DNA from: Haliea alexandrii
GTDB taxonomy: Bacteria; Pseudomonadota; Gammaproteobacteria; Pseudomonadales; Halieaceae
Assembly: GCF_003719295.1 (NCBI RefSeq)
Contig: NZ_RFLW01000002.1
Span: 114,763-178,762 of the forward strand
Length of the DNA: 64,000 nt
Direction of reading: 5' to 3'
Positions within the stretch are counted from its first letter, which is position 1; each line of letters opens with the position of its first letter. The notes beneath the pieces were generated by a model. That model saw only the letters and a list, made by a program, of their open reading frames with translations. It did not search any database and was not told the origin of the DNA. Of this stretch, positions 25,602 through 35,346 are shown piece after piece. Made by a program: the position numbers and the translations under genes.

Positions 25602-26933
25602 TCAACCTTGCTGCGCGTGATTCACGGCTGCCGGGTCTGTCTCAGGCTCGTCGGCCGTATGGTACTCATCTTGCCCCTGGGATTCCGAGGGTAGCAGGTC
25701 GCCCACCGCATCTTCCGGGCCGCGCGGGTCCAGCCCAAAGCCTGTGGGAGCCGCTTCGGTAGCGGCGGCGGAGAAGGGTACCTGGTCCTCTGCGGCAACC
25801 ACCTGACCCTTGTCCCGGGTTTGTATGGCGAGGTAAATGGTGAAGACTGCGCTCAGCGCGCCGAAGGACCAGAACAGCGCCGTCGCATCGTAGAGGCTCA
25901 TCAGCTGCCCCAGGAGGATGGGGGCGGAGGCGGCGCCCAGTGCGTTCAGCAACAATACCGATGTCCCGATTTCCACAAACTCCTCCGCGGAAGAATTGTC
26001 AGCCGCCGTGGCCAGCGAGATGGCGTAGAGCGGCATGGTCATGGCGCCGAAAAGAAAAACCGCAACCAGATGCGCGCTGTGCTGCACCGTGAGTGCGACC
26101 GCTGCCGATGTGGCGATAGCGCCGATACTGAGGCACACCAGCACATAGCGCCGGTCGATCCTGTCGGAGAGCCAGCCAATCGGGTACTGGAACAGCGCGC
26201 CCCCGGCGATACCCGCCGTAATAAACCAGGTGACGTCTGCCATGCTCGTGCCGTAGCGGCGCGCGAACACCGCCCCCAGCGCCCAGAAACTGCCGACCAC
26301 CAGCCCGGAGAGCAAGGTGCCGGCGAAGGCGGCGCGTGAACGTTGGTAGAGCAGGCTGAAGCGAATGCGGGTTGATTCGATGGGTGCAGGTGCCAGCCGG
26401 CTGGTGAGTCCAACCGGTACGATGGCCAGGGCCATGAAAATGGCTGCCAGAATAAACGGCGTGGCGCTACTGACGGGGCCGACATTGATCAGCACCTGGC
26501 CTACCGCCATCGAGGCGAGAATAATGAAGGTGTAGATGGCCAGAACCTGGCCGCGTGATTCAGCGCTGGTCTGATCGTTCAGCCAGCTTTCGATCACGGT
26601 ATACAGACCACAGATCATTGCGCCTGTGAGAAAACGGAGCAATAGCCACGGAACCCAGCCGTCCAGGGTTTCCAAAGCGAGAATCGCGCTCATCATGATC
26701 GCCGTGAGCACGGCGAAACTGCGAATGTGTCCCACCTTGGCGATGATCCTGGGGATCAACAGGCAGCCGGCAACAAAACCCATGAAATATGCGGAAGCGC
26801 TGACGCCGATAATGAAATCCGACAAGCCGATACTGCTGGCCCGCAAAGGCAGCAGGGTTAGCTGCATGCCCTGCCCGACCAGGAGCAGGGCGGTGGAGAT
26901 CAGCAGTGAGGTGAGGGTGAGCAGTGTTCTCAT
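25602..26933 (-). CDS. MFS transporter (YcaD-like)
   Basis: A 443-residue 12-helix transporter. The first helix (LTLTSLLISTALLLVGQGMQ) and LPLRASSIGLSDFIIGVSAS are typical of the YcaD/CynX-like MFS branch, and VIESWLNDQTSAESRGQVLA is a diagnostic loop after TM4. The last 70 residues (RDKGQVVAAEDQVPFSAAAT and on) form a cytoplasmic polar tail. The gene converges with the acyl-CoA synthetase gene at a 29-base gap that holds a GC hairpin without a T-run. The substrate is unknown. Confidence 0.87.
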   Translation of the reverse strand: MRTLLTLTSLLISTALLLVGQGMQLTLLPLRASSIGLSDFIIGVSASAYFMGFVAGCLLIPRIIAKVGHIRSFAVLTAIMMSAILALETLDGWVPWLLLRFLTGAMICGLYTVIESWLNDQTSAESRGQVLAIYTFIILASMAVGQVLINVGPVSSATPFILAAIFMALAIVPVGLTSRLAPAPIESTRIRFSLLYQRSRAAFAGTLLSGLVVGSFWALGAVFARRYGTSMADVTWFITAGIAGGALFQYPIGWLSDRIDRRYVLVCLSIGAIATSAAVALTVQHSAHLVAVFLFGAMTMPLYAISLATAADNSSAEEFVEIGTSVLLLNALGAASAPILLGQLMSLYDATALFWSFGALSAVFTIYLAIQTRDKGQVVAAEDQVPFSAAATEAAPTGFGLDPRGPEDAVGDLLPSESQGQDEYHTADEPETDPAAVNHAQQG

Positions 26934-27018
26934 GGTATGGCCAGCGCGGGTGCACAGTGCAGATGCGAAGGAGGCAGGTTACACGCTTTGCGGCGGCCGA
27001 AAAACCGTCATTGGGGAC

Positions 27019-27043
27019 AAAAAAATGCCCGGCAGTGCCGGGC
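27019..27043 (-). terminator. Rho-independent terminator after folE
   Basis: On the minus strand a 7-bp GC stem (arms GCCCGGC and GCCGGGC, 3-base loop) is followed after one base by a run of seven T. It lies 28 bases past the folE stop codon, the expected position. Confidence 0.85.
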
Positions 27044-27070
27044 CAAGCAGCCGAGTTCCCAGGGGGGGGA

Positions 27071-27748
27071 TCAGTTGAGGAACTCGGCTCGGGTGCTCGC
27101 GTTGGATTTGAAGGCGCCGCCCAGCGACGTCGTTCGGGTTCTGGAATTGCTGTCCATCACACCGCGTGACTTGACGCAGTAGTGCACAGCGTCGATAGTG
27201 ACAGCAACATCGTCGGTATCCAGCAGTGCCTGCAGGGCGACGAGAATTTGCTGGGTTAGCCGCTCCTGCACTTGTGGGCGCTGGGCAAAGAAGCGAACGA
27301 TGCGGTTGATCTTCGACAGACCTATGACTTTGTCTTTGGGTATGTAGGCGACACGAGCCAGGCCGTCGATGGTGACGAAATGGTGTTCGCAGGTGCTGAC
27401 AACATCAATGCTGTCGACCTGAACCATTTCCTCCACCTGCATTTTGTTGGAGATCACGGAGATTTTGGGAAATTGTGCGTAGTCCAGCCCGGAAAAAATC
27501 TCGTCGACATACATCTTGGCGATTCGGTGCGGCGTTTCGGCGAGGCTATCATCGTTGAGGTCCAGCCCCAAGGTGCGTGTGATCTCGGTGAATGACTGCA
27601 CGATGCGCCGGTATTTCTCGTCGCGTGTGAGTCCGTTCTGGATCATGGGGGTTTCCAGGCCGCGCTCCAGCAGGGCTTTGCGTACCGTGGCAGCCTCGGC
27701 TGACATCTTGCTCGGGTAAGGAATGTTGCCAGCCAGTGCAGTTTCCAT
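27071..27748 (-). CDS. folE: GTP cyclohydrolase I
   Basis: FolE converts GTP to dihydroneopterin triphosphate, the first step of folate synthesis. The 225-residue protein is collinear with E. coli FolE. The zinc cysteine-histidine set is in TSTCEHHF-like [14 protein letters not shown], and the second zinc cysteine in [10 protein letters not shown]; the core [20 protein letters not shown] is nearly identical. Because the zinc cysteines are kept, it is the type IA zinc enzyme. The ATG at 27748 has a GGAG ribosome binding site at 7 bases; a later ATG at 27706 is less favoured. It is transcribed divergently from the gap operon. Confidence 0.97.
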   Translation of the reverse strand: METALAGNIPYPSKMSAEAATVRKALLERGLETPMIQNGLTRDEKYRRIVQSFTEITRTLGLDLNDDSLAETPHRIAKMYVDEIFSGLDYAQFPKISVISNKMQVEEMVQVDSIDVVSTCEHHFVTIDGLARVAYIPKDKVIGLSKINRIVRFFAQRPQVQERLTQQILVALQALLDTDDVAVTIDAVHYCVKSRGVMDSNSRTRTTSLGGAFKSNASTRAEFLN

Positions 27749-27827
27749 GTCGCATCTCCATTGTGTTTAGCGTAGTTACGATGAGGTGTGCAGGATGGAT
27801 TGCTGGTGTGTGCACCGGGTGCCGCAC

Positions 27828-27850
27828 TTGTCGGACAATTTGTGGACAAA
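27828..27850. promoter_or_regulatory. Two abutting palindromes upstream of the gap operon
   Basis: TTGTCGGACAA (27828-27838) is a perfect palindrome about a central G and fits the TNGTNNNACNA operator pattern of FadR-type GntR regulators. TTTGTGGACAAA (27839-27850) follows directly. Both sit 45-67 bases before the GAPDH-like gene and in the divergent folE upstream region. A regulator binding here is inferred. Confidence 0.5.
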
Positions 27851-27858
27851 AGCTGGTC

Positions 27859-27874
27859 ACCCGCGTGCGGGTGG
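27859..27874 (+). promoter_or_regulatory. GC-rich hairpin in the leader of the gap operon
   Basis: Arms CACCCGC and GCGGGTG pair perfectly with a 2-base centre, about 20 bases upstream of the ATG of the GAPDH-like gene and before its AGGAGG ribosome binding site. It could affect translation or be a further operator half. Confidence 0.4.
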
Positions 27875-27894
27875 TCTGACTCAGGAGGCGAAAC

Positions 27895-28914
27895 ATGACG
27901 CGTGGACAACCGATCAAGATCGGCTTGATGGGCTTCGGCCAGATCGGCCGGCAAGTGTATGACATAGCGGCGCGCAGCGCGGATATCGAGATCGTGGCGA
28001 TAGCGGATATTGGTGAGCCGGCGATTCTGCATTACCTGCTGGGTGCGGAAATGGGTGAGGATGCCTACCAGCTAGAGGGCAATTTCCTTCACAACAAACG
28101 CTTCCGCACTCGGCTTCTGCGCACCGACTCGCCGGCCGAAATGCCCTGGGATGTGTTTGGCGTGGATATCGTTATCGACGCGACCGGCAGGTTTCGTGAC
28201 CGCGCCGCCATGCAGCAGCATTTGCAGGCTGGTGCGCCCCGTGTGCTGCTGCGTACTCTGCCCACCGACCATATAGATCGCTTGGTAATGCCCGGTATTA
28301 ACGCCGACTCGATTCGGCCTGGGGACCGCATGCTCTCTGCAGGCTCGGCCACCACCACCGCGCTGTGCCTGCTGCTGCACGCACTCTCGCGTGATTTCGA
28401 TATCGACTGCGGCAGCATGACCACGGTGCACGCCTACACCTCAGACCAGGTGCTGCAGGACTACGCCGGCAGTGATTTCCGCCGTAGCCGCTCGGCGGCA
28501 GAGAACATTATTCCCAATCAGCACGAGGCGGGAGTCTGGCTGGGGCACGTGCTTCCCGCACTGGCGGGCAAGGTGCTGACCTCCGCGCTGAACGTGCCGA
28601 TTCATCAGGGGTGCCTGCTGGACGTCAATCTCGTTTTTGCCGACAGCGCGGTAACCGCCGATGCCGTCAACGACTGCATGCGTCGGCGTGCGGCCGACTA
28701 CGCCGGCATCGTGACGGTTGTCGAAGATCCCGTAGTGTCCTCAGATGTCATCGGCAACACCCACTCGCTCGTGTTTGACGCCTGGGGCACCATCAAGGCC
28801 GGCAGCAATACCGTCAAGGCGCTGGGCTGGTACGAAACTCTGGGGCACGCCGCGCGCCTGCTGGATGTGGCGCGTCTCTATGCAGAGCTGGATCATCGTG
28901 AGGAGGCTGCGTAA
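27895..28914 (+). CDS. GAPDH-like pseudoenzyme lacking the catalytic cysteine
   Basis: A 339-residue protein homologous end to end to type I glyceraldehyde-3-phosphate dehydrogenase. The NAD-binding turn (LMGFGQIGRQV), the Asp38 region and the base histidine (TVHAYTSDQ, His179) remain. The active-site motif SNASCTTN reads SAGSATTT, so the nucleophile is Ala152. The phosphate-binding TGAAK loop is replaced by NQHEAG (residues 208-213), the FRVP arginine is Asn233, and the C-terminal YDNEWGY is YETLGH. Dehydrogenase activity of the standard kind is therefore unlikely. The frame is intact and well translated (AGGAGGCGAAAC before the ATG). The TAATG overlap couples it to the canonical gap gene, suggesting a regulatory or structural partner role. 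Confidence 0.85.
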   Translation: MTRGQPIKIGLMGFGQIGRQVYDIAARSADIEIVAIADIGEPAILHYLLGAEMGEDAYQLEGNFLHNKRFRTRLLRTDSPAEMPWDVFGVDIVIDATGRFRDRAAMQQHLQAGAPRVLLRTLPTDHIDRLVMPGINADSIRPGDRMLSAGSATTTALCLLLHALSRDFDIDCGSMTTVHAYTSDQVLQDYAGSDFRRSRSAAENIIPNQHEAGVWLGHVLPALAGKVLTSALNVPIHQGCLLDVNLVFADSAVTADAVNDCMRRRAADYAGIVTVVEDPVVSSDVIGNTHSLVFDAWGTIKAGSNTVKALGWYETLGHAARLLDVARLYAELDHREEAA

Positions 28915-29912
28915 TGCGCGTTGCGATCAATGGTTTCGGCCGTATCGGCCGCTCGGTATTTCGCATTCTGGAAAATGACCCGGATATTCAGGTCGTTGTG
29001 ATCAACGACCTGTTTGACCACGCTGCCCTGCGGTACCTGTTGAATTACGACACCGTGATGGGACCATTCGGCAAGTCGCTGCTGCTTGAAGGCGACGAAC
29101 TGGTGACCGCGGGTGGGCGCTGCAAGCTTATCAGCGAGCGCGACCCGGCCGCTTTGCCCTGGGCGGAACTTGGCATAGACGCGGTGGTGGAGGCAACCGG
29201 GGCGTTTCGCAAGCGCGCCCAGCTCGAGGCGCATCTGGAAGCCGGGGCGGGCCGCCTGGTATTGACGGTACCGGCGTCCGACCCAATTGATTACACGGTG
29301 GTGCTGGGGGTGAACGATGCCGGGCTGCGACCGGAGCACCGCATTGTGTCCAATGCGAGCTGTACCACCAATTGCCTCGCGCCCATGGCCAGTGTGCTCG
29401 ATAGCGCTTTCGGTATTGAAGAGGGCGTGATCAATACGGTACACGCCTACACCAACGACCAGCGCCTGGCGGATGTACCGCACTCCGATTGGCGCCGCAG
29501 CAGGGCGGCGGCGGAAAACACCATTCCCACCTCAACCGGTGCGGCAAAGGCGGTGGGTGAGGTGTTGCCGCAATTGAAGGGCCGTTTGCACGGCATTGCG
29601 TCCCGAGTGCCGGTGCCCGACGGCTCCGTTGTCGACCTGTTCGTGAAACTGGCGCATCCGGTCACGGTGGATGCGGTGCACGATGCGGTGCGTGAGGCTG
29701 CCGGTTCGAGTGCGCTGCAGGGGATTCTGGCATTCAGTGAGCGGCCAATCGTGTCGACCGACATCATCGGTAACGCACATTCCTCCATCTATGACGCGGG
29801 CTTCACTGCCGTGGTGAACGAGCGCTACCTGCGCGTGCTGAATTGGTACGACAATGAGTGGGGCTATTCGGCTCGAGTGTGCGATTTGTTACGGAGGTTC
29901 AAGCAGTGGTAA
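28914..29912 (+). CDS. gap: Glyceraldehyde-3-phosphate dehydrogenase, type I
   Basis: This 332-residue enzyme oxidises glyceraldehyde-3-phosphate to 1,3-bisphosphoglycerate in glycolysis, or the reverse in gluconeogenesis. All key residues are present: [13 protein letters not shown], the nucleophile in [14 protein letters not shown] (Cys150), HAYTNDQ (His177), the phosphate loop [24 protein letters not shown] and [12 protein letters not shown]. The NAD-specific Asp32 is in NDLFD. The ATG overlaps the upstream stop by one base, with an AGGAGG ribosome binding site 7 bases before it. It sits between the GAPDH-like pseudoenzyme and PEP carboxylase in one operon. The erythrose-4-phosphate dehydrogenase alternative cannot be fully excluded. 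Confidence 0.94.
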   Translation: MRVAINGFGRIGRSVFRILENDPDIQVVVINDLFDHAALRYLLNYDTVMGPFGKSLLLEGDELVTAGGRCKLISERDPAALPWAELGIDAVVEATGAFRKRAQLEAHLEAGAGRLVLTVPASDPIDYTVVLGVNDAGLRPEHRIVSNASCTTNCLAPMASVLDSAFGIEEGVINTVHAYTNDQRLADVPHSDWRRSRAAAENTIPTSTGAAKAVGEVLPQLKGRLHGIASRVPVPDGSVVDLFVKLAHPVTVDAVHDAVREAAGSSALQGILAFSERPIVSTDIIGNAHSSIYDAGFTAVVNERYLRVLNWYDNEWGYSARVCDLLRRFKQW

Positions 29913-32560
29913 GCACCAGAGAAGCGGGCAGTGGCGAACGTTCGGATTACAGTGAGCTGCGCAGTAACGTCAGTTTTCTCGGGCACCTGCTCGGTGACAC
30001 GATAGCGGCGGCGAACGGTGCAGATTTTCTCGCCCTGGTGGAAAAAATCCGGCGCCTGTCAAAATCCGCGCGGGCAGGTGGTGAGGATGCGGCGCACGCC
30101 GAATTGCTCGCCGTCCTGCGCTCTTTGGACAACCAGCAGCTGGTGCCGGTGGCGCGGGCTTTCAGTCAGTTCCTGAATCTCGCCAATATTGCCGATCAGC
30201 ACCATACCGTGTCGCGACAGATGGACCCCCTGTTCTCTGCCTCGCGCAATCTCAGCGGCAGTTTCGAGGCATTATTGGAGGAAGGCGTGTCCCCCGCAGC
30301 CATTGTTGATGCGGTGGCGGCCCTGCGTATCGACCTGGTGCTCACTGCACATCCCACGGAAATCATGCGTCGCACGCTGATCCACAAGCAGACTGAAATC
30401 GGTCGTTGCCTGTCGCAACTTGAGTTGGGCGGGCTCACCCGTCGCGAGCAGGACCAGCTGCATACGCGCCTACGCGAGCTGATAGCGCAAATCTGGTACG
30501 GCGATGATTTCCGTACTGAGCGCCCTTCGCCGGTGGACGAGGCAAAGTGGGGTTTTGCCGTGGTGGAAGACTCGCTGTGGCGCGCCGTGCCCGAGTATCT
30601 GCGTCGACTGGATGCGGCCCTGCAGGAAACCTGCGACAGCCGTCTGCCGCTGGACGCCGCGCCGGTGACCTTTGGCTCTTGGATGGGCAGCGATCGCGAC
30701 GGCAACCCGAACGTGACGGCCGAGGTGACCGCCGAGGTGCTGTGGCTCAGTCGCTGGCAGGCCATCGAACTCTACCTGCAGGACGTGACGCGCCTGGTGG
30801 AAGAGCTTTCGATGACGGTGTGTGACGCGGCGCTGGAGGCGGCTGCCGAAGGCTCGCATGAACCTTACCGCGCTGTGCTGCGCAGCCTGCGGGAGCGCCT
30901 GAAAGGCGACCTGCAGACCATCGAGGCGGCGCTGGCCGGGGAGGTGGTTGACAACACGGTACTCCTGACCGCTGACGACCTCTGGCAGCCCCTGGCGCTG
31001 TGTTATCACTCGCTGCAACACTGCGGTATGCAGGTGATTGCCGATGGCGCCCTGCTGGACCTGCTGCGCCGGGTGCGCTGCTTTGGTGTGCATCTGGTGC
31101 GCCATGACATCCGCCAGGACAGTGCACGACACACCGAAGTCCTGTCGGAATTGACCACCTGGCTCGGACTTGGCGACTACGCGGCCTGGGACGAGGATGC
31201 ACGCTGCGCCTTCCTCCGTCAGGAGCTTGCCAGCCGCCGTCCGCTGGTGCCGCCCCGCTGGGCGCCCAGTGAGTCGGTGGCCGAAGTCCTGGCGACCTTT
31301 GCCGTGATTGCCCGCCAGCCGCGCGAGGCACTGGGTGCCTATGTGATCTCCATGGCGCGGCAGGCCTCCGATGTGCTGGCAGTGCACCTTTTGCTGCGCG
31401 AGGCGGGTTGTCCCTTCGATTTGCCCGTGGCACCGCTCTTTGAAACGCTGGATGACCTGTCCCGGGCCCGTGAGGTGGTGACGGCGTTGCTGGCAGACCC
31501 CTGGTATCGCGGGCACATCCAGGGACAGCTGATGGTGATGATCGGCTATTCGGATTCCGCCAAGGACGCCGGTGTACTGGCGGCCGCCTGGGCCCAGTAC
31601 CGTGCGCAGGAGGAGTTGCTGGCGGTATGTGCTGCCAGCGATGTTCGCCTCACCCTGTTTCACGGTCGTGGCGGGACGATCGGGCGTGGCGGGGCGCCGG
31701 CACAGGCTGCCCTGTTGTCGCAGCCACCGGGCTCGCTGGAGCAGGGCTTGCGCGTGACCGAGCAGGGGGAAATGATTCGCACCAAACTCGGCTGGACCTC
31801 ACTGGCGGTGAAAACCCTGGCGCTGTACACCGGCGCCATTTGCCGGGCGAACCTGCAGACGCCACCGGCGCCAGAGCAATCGTGGCGTGACCTGATGGAG
31901 GAGCTCGCTGCGGGCTCGTGTACCGAGTACCGCCGGGTGATTCGCGAAGAGCCGGATTTCATCGCCTATTTCCGTTATGCCACCCCGGAGCAGGAACTGG
32001 CGGGGCTGCCGCTGGGCTCACGCCCGGCCCGTCGTCGCGGCGGCGGCGGTATTGAAAGCCTGCGCGCCATTCCCTGGATTTTTGCCTGGTCCCAGAACCG
32101 CCTGATGCTGCCGGCCTGGCTGGGAGCGGGTGCCGCCCTGCAGCAGGCGCTGGATGCCGGTCACGCGGGCCGCCTGCGCGAGATGGCCGCCGGCTGGCCT
32201 TTCTTCGCAACGCGTCTGTCCATGCTGGAAATGGTCTACGCCAAGGCGGACACGGGGCTTTCGGCACACTACGATGCCTGCCTGGTGCCCGAAGAGTTGC
32301 AGAGCCTTGGGCGCGCGCTGCGGGCATCGTTACAGCGGGATGTGGGCACGGTGTTGGAGATCAGCGGAGGGGATACGCTGCTTGCCGATTCACCCTGGAT
32401 TCGCGAGTCCATTCAGTTGCGCAATATCTACACAGACCCGCTCAACGTGTTGCAGGCCGAACTGCTACAGCGCCAGCGGCGTGAGCCTGAGGGTGGGCTG
32501 GAACAGGCCATCATGGTCACCTTCGCGGGGATTGCTGCGGGCATGCGCAACACCGGGTAA
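29906..32560 (+). CDS. ppc: Phosphoenolpyruvate carboxylase
   Basis: PEP carboxylase makes oxaloacetate from PEP and bicarbonate (anaplerosis). The 884-residue protein matches the E. coli enzyme in length. It has the catalytic histidine in [14 protein letters not shown], lysine in [10 protein letters not shown] and the glycine-rich [15 protein letters not shown], plus the QNR motif [13 protein letters not shown]. The C-terminal residues NTG are preserved as in regulated PEPCs. The start is a GTG at 29906 (VVSTREAGS), which has GGAGG 8 bases upstream and overlaps the gap gene by seven bases; a longer frame upstream is shadow sequence. Confidence 0.96.
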   Translation: MVSTREAGSGERSDYSELRSNVSFLGHLLGDTIAAANGADFLALVEKIRRLSKSARAGGEDAAHAELLAVLRSLDNQQLVPVARAFSQFLNLANIADQHHTVSRQMDPLFSASRNLSGSFEALLEEGVSPAAIVDAVAALRIDLVLTAHPTEIMRRTLIHKQTEIGRCLSQLELGGLTRREQDQLHTRLRELIAQIWYGDDFRTERPSPVDEAKWGFAVVEDSLWRAVPEYLRRLDAALQETCDSRLPLDAAPVTFGSWMGSDRDGNPNVTAEVTAEVLWLSRWQAIELYLQDVTRLVEELSMTVCDAALEAAAEGSHEPYRAVLRSLRERLKGDLQTIEAALAGEVVDNTVLLTADDLWQPLALCYHSLQHCGMQVIADGALLDLLRRVRCFGVHLVRHDIRQDSARHTEVLSELTTWLGLGDYAAWDEDARCAFLRQELASRRPLVPPRWAPSESVAEVLATFAVIARQPREALGAYVISMARQASDVLAVHLLLREAGCPFDLPVAPLFETLDDLSRAREVVTALLADPWYRGHIQGQLMVMIGYSDSAKDAGVLAAAWAQYRAQEELLAVCAASDVRLTLFHGRGGTIGRGGAPAQAALLSQPPGSLEQGLRVTEQGEMIRTKLGWTSLAVKTLALYTGAICRANLQTPPAPEQSWRDLMEELAAGSCTEYRRVIREEPDFIAYFRYATPEQELAGLPLGSRPARRRGGGGIESLRAIPWIFAWSQNRLMLPAWLGAGAALQQALDAGHAGRLREMAAGWPFFATRLSMLEMVYAKADTGLSAHYDACLVPEELQSLGRALRASLQRDVGTVLEISGGDTLLADSPWIRESIQLRNIYTDPLNVLQAELLQRQRREPEGGLEQAIMVTFAGIAAGMRNTG

Positions 32561-32643
32561 CTACGGCGGCGTGTCGTGCTATTGCCTCTCGCCATTCGGT
32601 GCTATTGTTGAAAATGGCGTCCAACTGACAAGTGAGACACATC

Positions 32644-33219
32644 ATGAAGAAGACCGCTGTTATGCCCATCCTGTACGTTCTGCTGGCACTGGTTTTGGCG
32701 CCATTGGCGCGGGCAGACAATTACGCAGAAGCGCTGGAGTCGTTTCGCAATGCGGGTGAAAGCGCCGTCTATTTTGACTCGGCTTACGGCTACGCCCTGT
32801 TCCCGACCATCGGCAAGGGGGGTATTGGTATCGGCGGTGCCCACGGCAAGGGGCGGGTGTATCAGCAGGGACATGTGATTGGCGAGGCGACCATGACGCA
32901 GCTCACGGTTGGCTTTCAGCTGGGTGGCCAGGCATTCAGCCAGATTATTTTCTTTCAGAGTGCCAACGCGCTGGAGCAGTTCACCAGCGGTAATTTCGAG
33001 TTCGGCGCTCAGGCAACTGCGGTCGCGATCACCGCGGGTGTTTCAGCAGAAGCGAGTACGGGTGGCGGGGTCAGCGCCGGTGTCAGCGGTGGCCGCAACG
33101 ACGCTTCCACGGCCAGCCTGGGCTATCGCAAGGGTATGGCGGTATTTACCATCGCCAAGGGTGGCCTGATGTACGAGGCGACTCTGGGTGGACAGAAGTT
33201 CAACTTCACGCCGAACTAA
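32644..33219 (+). CDS. SYLF (YSC84) domain lipid-binding protein, secreted
   Basis: A 191-residue protein with a cleavable signal peptide (residues 1-25, MKKTAVMPILYVLLALVLAP, then LARADN). The mature part is a glycine-rich SYLF/YSC84 domain, with GKGGIGIGGAHGKGRVYQ, TVGFQLGGQAFSQIIFFQSA and TRASL-like YRKGMAVFTIAKGGLMYEA. SYLF domains bind phosphoinositides in eukaryotes; bacterial members are periplasmic and of unknown role. The ATG at 32644 is preferred to the in-frame GTG at 32632. The stop overlaps the convergent lutC stop by four bases. Confidence 0.88.
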   Translation: MKKTAVMPILYVLLALVLAPLARADNYAEALESFRNAGESAVYFDSAYGYALFPTIGKGGIGIGGAHGKGRVYQQGHVIGEATMTQLTVGFQLGGQAFSQIIFFQSANALEQFTSGNFEFGAQATAVAITAGVSAEASTGGGVSAGVSGGRNDASTASLGYRKGMAVFTIAKGGLMYEATLGGQKFNFTPN

Positions 33220-33923
33220 AACGGGGCAGTCGCAAGGCTTTCCCTGGCGGCATCTACAGCCGAGGTTGGCGTGTCACCCACCAGGATGACATGCCAGCGC
33301 CGCGGGCCGTGTGCGCCCAGCACCAGTTGCGCCTCCACGTCAGCAGTGCTTGAGGGCCCTGCGATAAACTGAATACCGCGCGGCCAGCTGCCGGCTTGAG
33401 TATCCTGCCGTATCCGCACCCAGGCCTCTTCCAGAGTCGACACAACATCTTCACGGTTCACCAACACCAGATGATCTTCCGGCAGCAGGTTGTTGCGCCC
33501 GGGGTTCGCGCGCCCGGTGAAAGTGACAATGGCGCCGGTTTCGGCAACCCCCAGTTTTGCGTAGCTCAGTGCGGCGGCATCGCCGGCCTCCGCGACCCCG
33601 AAACGAGGCAGCACGCCGCCGTCTCGCCAGGGCATGGCGGCCAGCCTGGGGTCGTTGCCGGCAACCAGCTTGTGCGTGCGAAAGCGTTGGTAGAGATAAC
33701 GACCGATCGCCTGCACCGCGGCGCCACGGTCCCGCGCCAGCTCGACCGTGCCCTGATTGGCCAGTATGTTGGCAAGGAAGGCCGTATGCACATCGGGGTG
33801 GGGCGCGCGGGCAGCCTGTGCATGGCCAAGAGCAGCCAGCGCGTGCGCGATCTCCTCCGGTTCGGTCTCTGTTTCCTGCGCGCGCAGTCGCGCCAGCAGT
33901 TGGGCGCGTGCAGATTCAGCCAC
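33216..33923 (-). CDS. lutC: Lactate utilization protein LutC
   Basis: LutC (LUD domain, YkgG) belongs to the LutABC complex that oxidises L-lactate to pyruvate. The 235-residue protein has the LUD core with SYAKLGVAETGAIVTFTGRANP, LLPEDHLVLVNREDVV and a late FIAGPSSTADVEAQLVLGAHGP, in which the last stretch is the LUD signature for Lut/Lld proteins. The GTG at 33923 overlaps the lutB stop by eight bases and gives the expected length; the long open frame above is shadow sequence. Confidence 0.9.
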   Translation of the reverse strand: MAESARAQLLARLRAQETETEPEEIAHALAALGHAQAARAPHPDVHTAFLANILANQGTVELARDRGAAVQAIGRYLYQRFRTHKLVAGNDPRLAAMPWRDGGVLPRFGVAEAGDAAALSYAKLGVAETGAIVTFTGRANPGRNNLLPEDHLVLVNREDVVSTLEEAWVRIRQDTQAGSWPRGIQFIAGPSSTADVEAQLVLGAHGPRRWHVILVGDTPTSAVDAARESLATAPF

Positions 33924-35346
33924 GTCGTACCCCCCTGCGCCTGCGTGCCGCGTACTGGCCCATGAAGGTACCACCGCCTTCGGGTGCCGGAAAGTCGCGC
34001 TGCCCGGTCCAGCCGCTGGCAAAGGGCATGCGCCGAAAGGCTCCGCGGCGTTTGCCCAGCCAGCCCAACAGGCGCATGGCCCAGCCGGTGAAACGTTGGT
34101 AGAGGGCAGGGTGACGCAACAGCCAGGCGTGTAGGCGCAGCCCATGGCGCCAGCGCGCGGGCTTGATACGCTGCACACTCTCGTCCTGGCGCAGGTCACG
34201 CAGCAGGTCCGGCAGCGGTATGTTTGCCGGGCACACCTCCGCGCAGCGACCACAACTGGTACAGGCGTTGGGTAGGGCGTGCGCCTGCTCCAGCGAGGTG
34301 AGCAGCGGTGTCAGCACGGACCCCATGGGCCCCGGGTACACCCAGCCGTACGGGTGGCCGCCTACACCGATGTAAATGGGGCAGTGATTGAGGCAGGCAC
34401 CACAGCGGATACAGTCGAGTATCTCCCGGTAGTCGCTGGCCAGGATGTCACTGCGCTTGTTGTCGAGCAGAATGATGTGGGTTTCCAGCGGCCCATCGGG
34501 ATCGTCTTCCCGCCGCGGGCCGGAATAGAAACTGGTGTAGCAGGTTTGCGGCTGACCCGTGGCCGAGCGCACCAGCAGGCGCTGCAGCGCCATGGCGTCT
34601 TCCGCGCGAGGCAACAGGCGTTCAAAGGTCGTGCACACAATCAGCACCGGCGGCAGGTTGGCGCAGAGGTCGCCGTTGCCTTCGTTGGTCACCAGCATGC
34701 TGGTACCGTGTTCGGCGACCAGCGCATTGGCGCCAATGATGCCCACATCCGCTGCGAGAAACTGTTCGCGCAAAATCCCGCGCGCCTCTTCAACTACCTC
34801 ACTCGCCGTTTCCAGGCCGCGCTCGCCCAGTTTGTGTTTGTCGAGAAACAGTTGCCGGATCTCGGCCAGCGACTTGTGAAAGGCCGGGCCCACAATGTGG
34901 CTCGGGGTCTCACCCGCCTGTTGAATAATGTACTCCCCGAGGTCGGTTTCCAGCACCTCAAGTCCGGCCTTGAGCAGCAGCTCGTTGAGACCGGTTTCTT
35001 CGGTAACCATCGACTTGCCCTTGGCTACCCGCCTGGCGCTGTGTGCCTGGCAGATCGACAACACCTTACTATTGAGCTGCTCGGCGTCGGCAACGAAATG
35101 CACCTGGTTGCCGTGTTGTACCGCAGCTTCCTCGAACTGTTGCAGGTAATGGGAGAGGTGCTCGCTGGTATGTCGGCGCACCCGTTTCATGTGCGCTCTC
35201 AAGGCGTCGAAGTCACCGTATTTGCTGGCGGCGCTGTCCCGGGCCAGCGGCAGGAACTGGCCGAGCAGGTTGCGCCGCGCCACTTTTTCCGGCGCGTTGA
35301 GGGCAGCGCTCGCTTCCTGCAGAAAGTTGTCGCTGGCGAGTTTCAT
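33916..35346 (-). CDS. lutB: Lactate utilization iron-sulfur protein LutB
   Basis: LutB is the 4Fe-4S subunit of the LutABC L-lactate oxidation complex, found at the cytoplasmic membrane. The 476-residue protein has an N-terminal LUD domain (ADVGIIGANALVAEHGTSML) and two ferredoxin cysteine sets, CIRCGACLNHCP and CTSCGRCAEVCP, in the C-terminal third. The arrangement Cys-x2-Cys-x2-Cys-x3-Cys-Pro occurs twice as in Bacillus LutB. The ATG at 35346 overlaps the lutA stop by four bases. Confidence 0.94.
   Translation of the reverse strand: MKLASDNFLQEASAALNAPEKVARRNLLGQFLPLARDSAASKYGDFDALRAHMKRVRRHTSEHLSHYLQQFEEAAVQHGNQVHFVADAEQLNSKVLSICQAHSARRVAKGKSMVTEETGLNELLLKAGLEVLETDLGEYIIQQAGETPSHIVGPAFHKSLAEIRQLFLDKHKLGERGLETASEVVEEARGILREQFLAADVGIIGANALVAEHGTSMLVTNEGNGDLCANLPPVLIVCTTFERLLPRAEDAMALQRLLVRSATGQPQTCYTSFYSGPRREDDPDGPLETHIILLDNKRSDILASDYREILDCIRCGACLNHCPIYIGVGGHPYGWVYPGPMGSVLTPLLTSLEQAHALPNACTSCGRCAEVCPANIPLPDLLRDLRQDESVQRIKPARWRHGLRLHAWLLRHPALYQRFTGWAMRLLGWLGKRRGAFRRMPFASGWTGQRDFPAPEGGGTFMGQYAARRRRGVRRG

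Noticed and set aside
27895-28914. Reading the Cys-less GAPDH as a frameshifted pseudogene or as erythrose-4-phosphate dehydrogenase
   Set aside because: The frame is intact with a strong ribosome binding site, and the E4P dehydrogenase family keeps the SNASCTTN cysteine, which is missing here.
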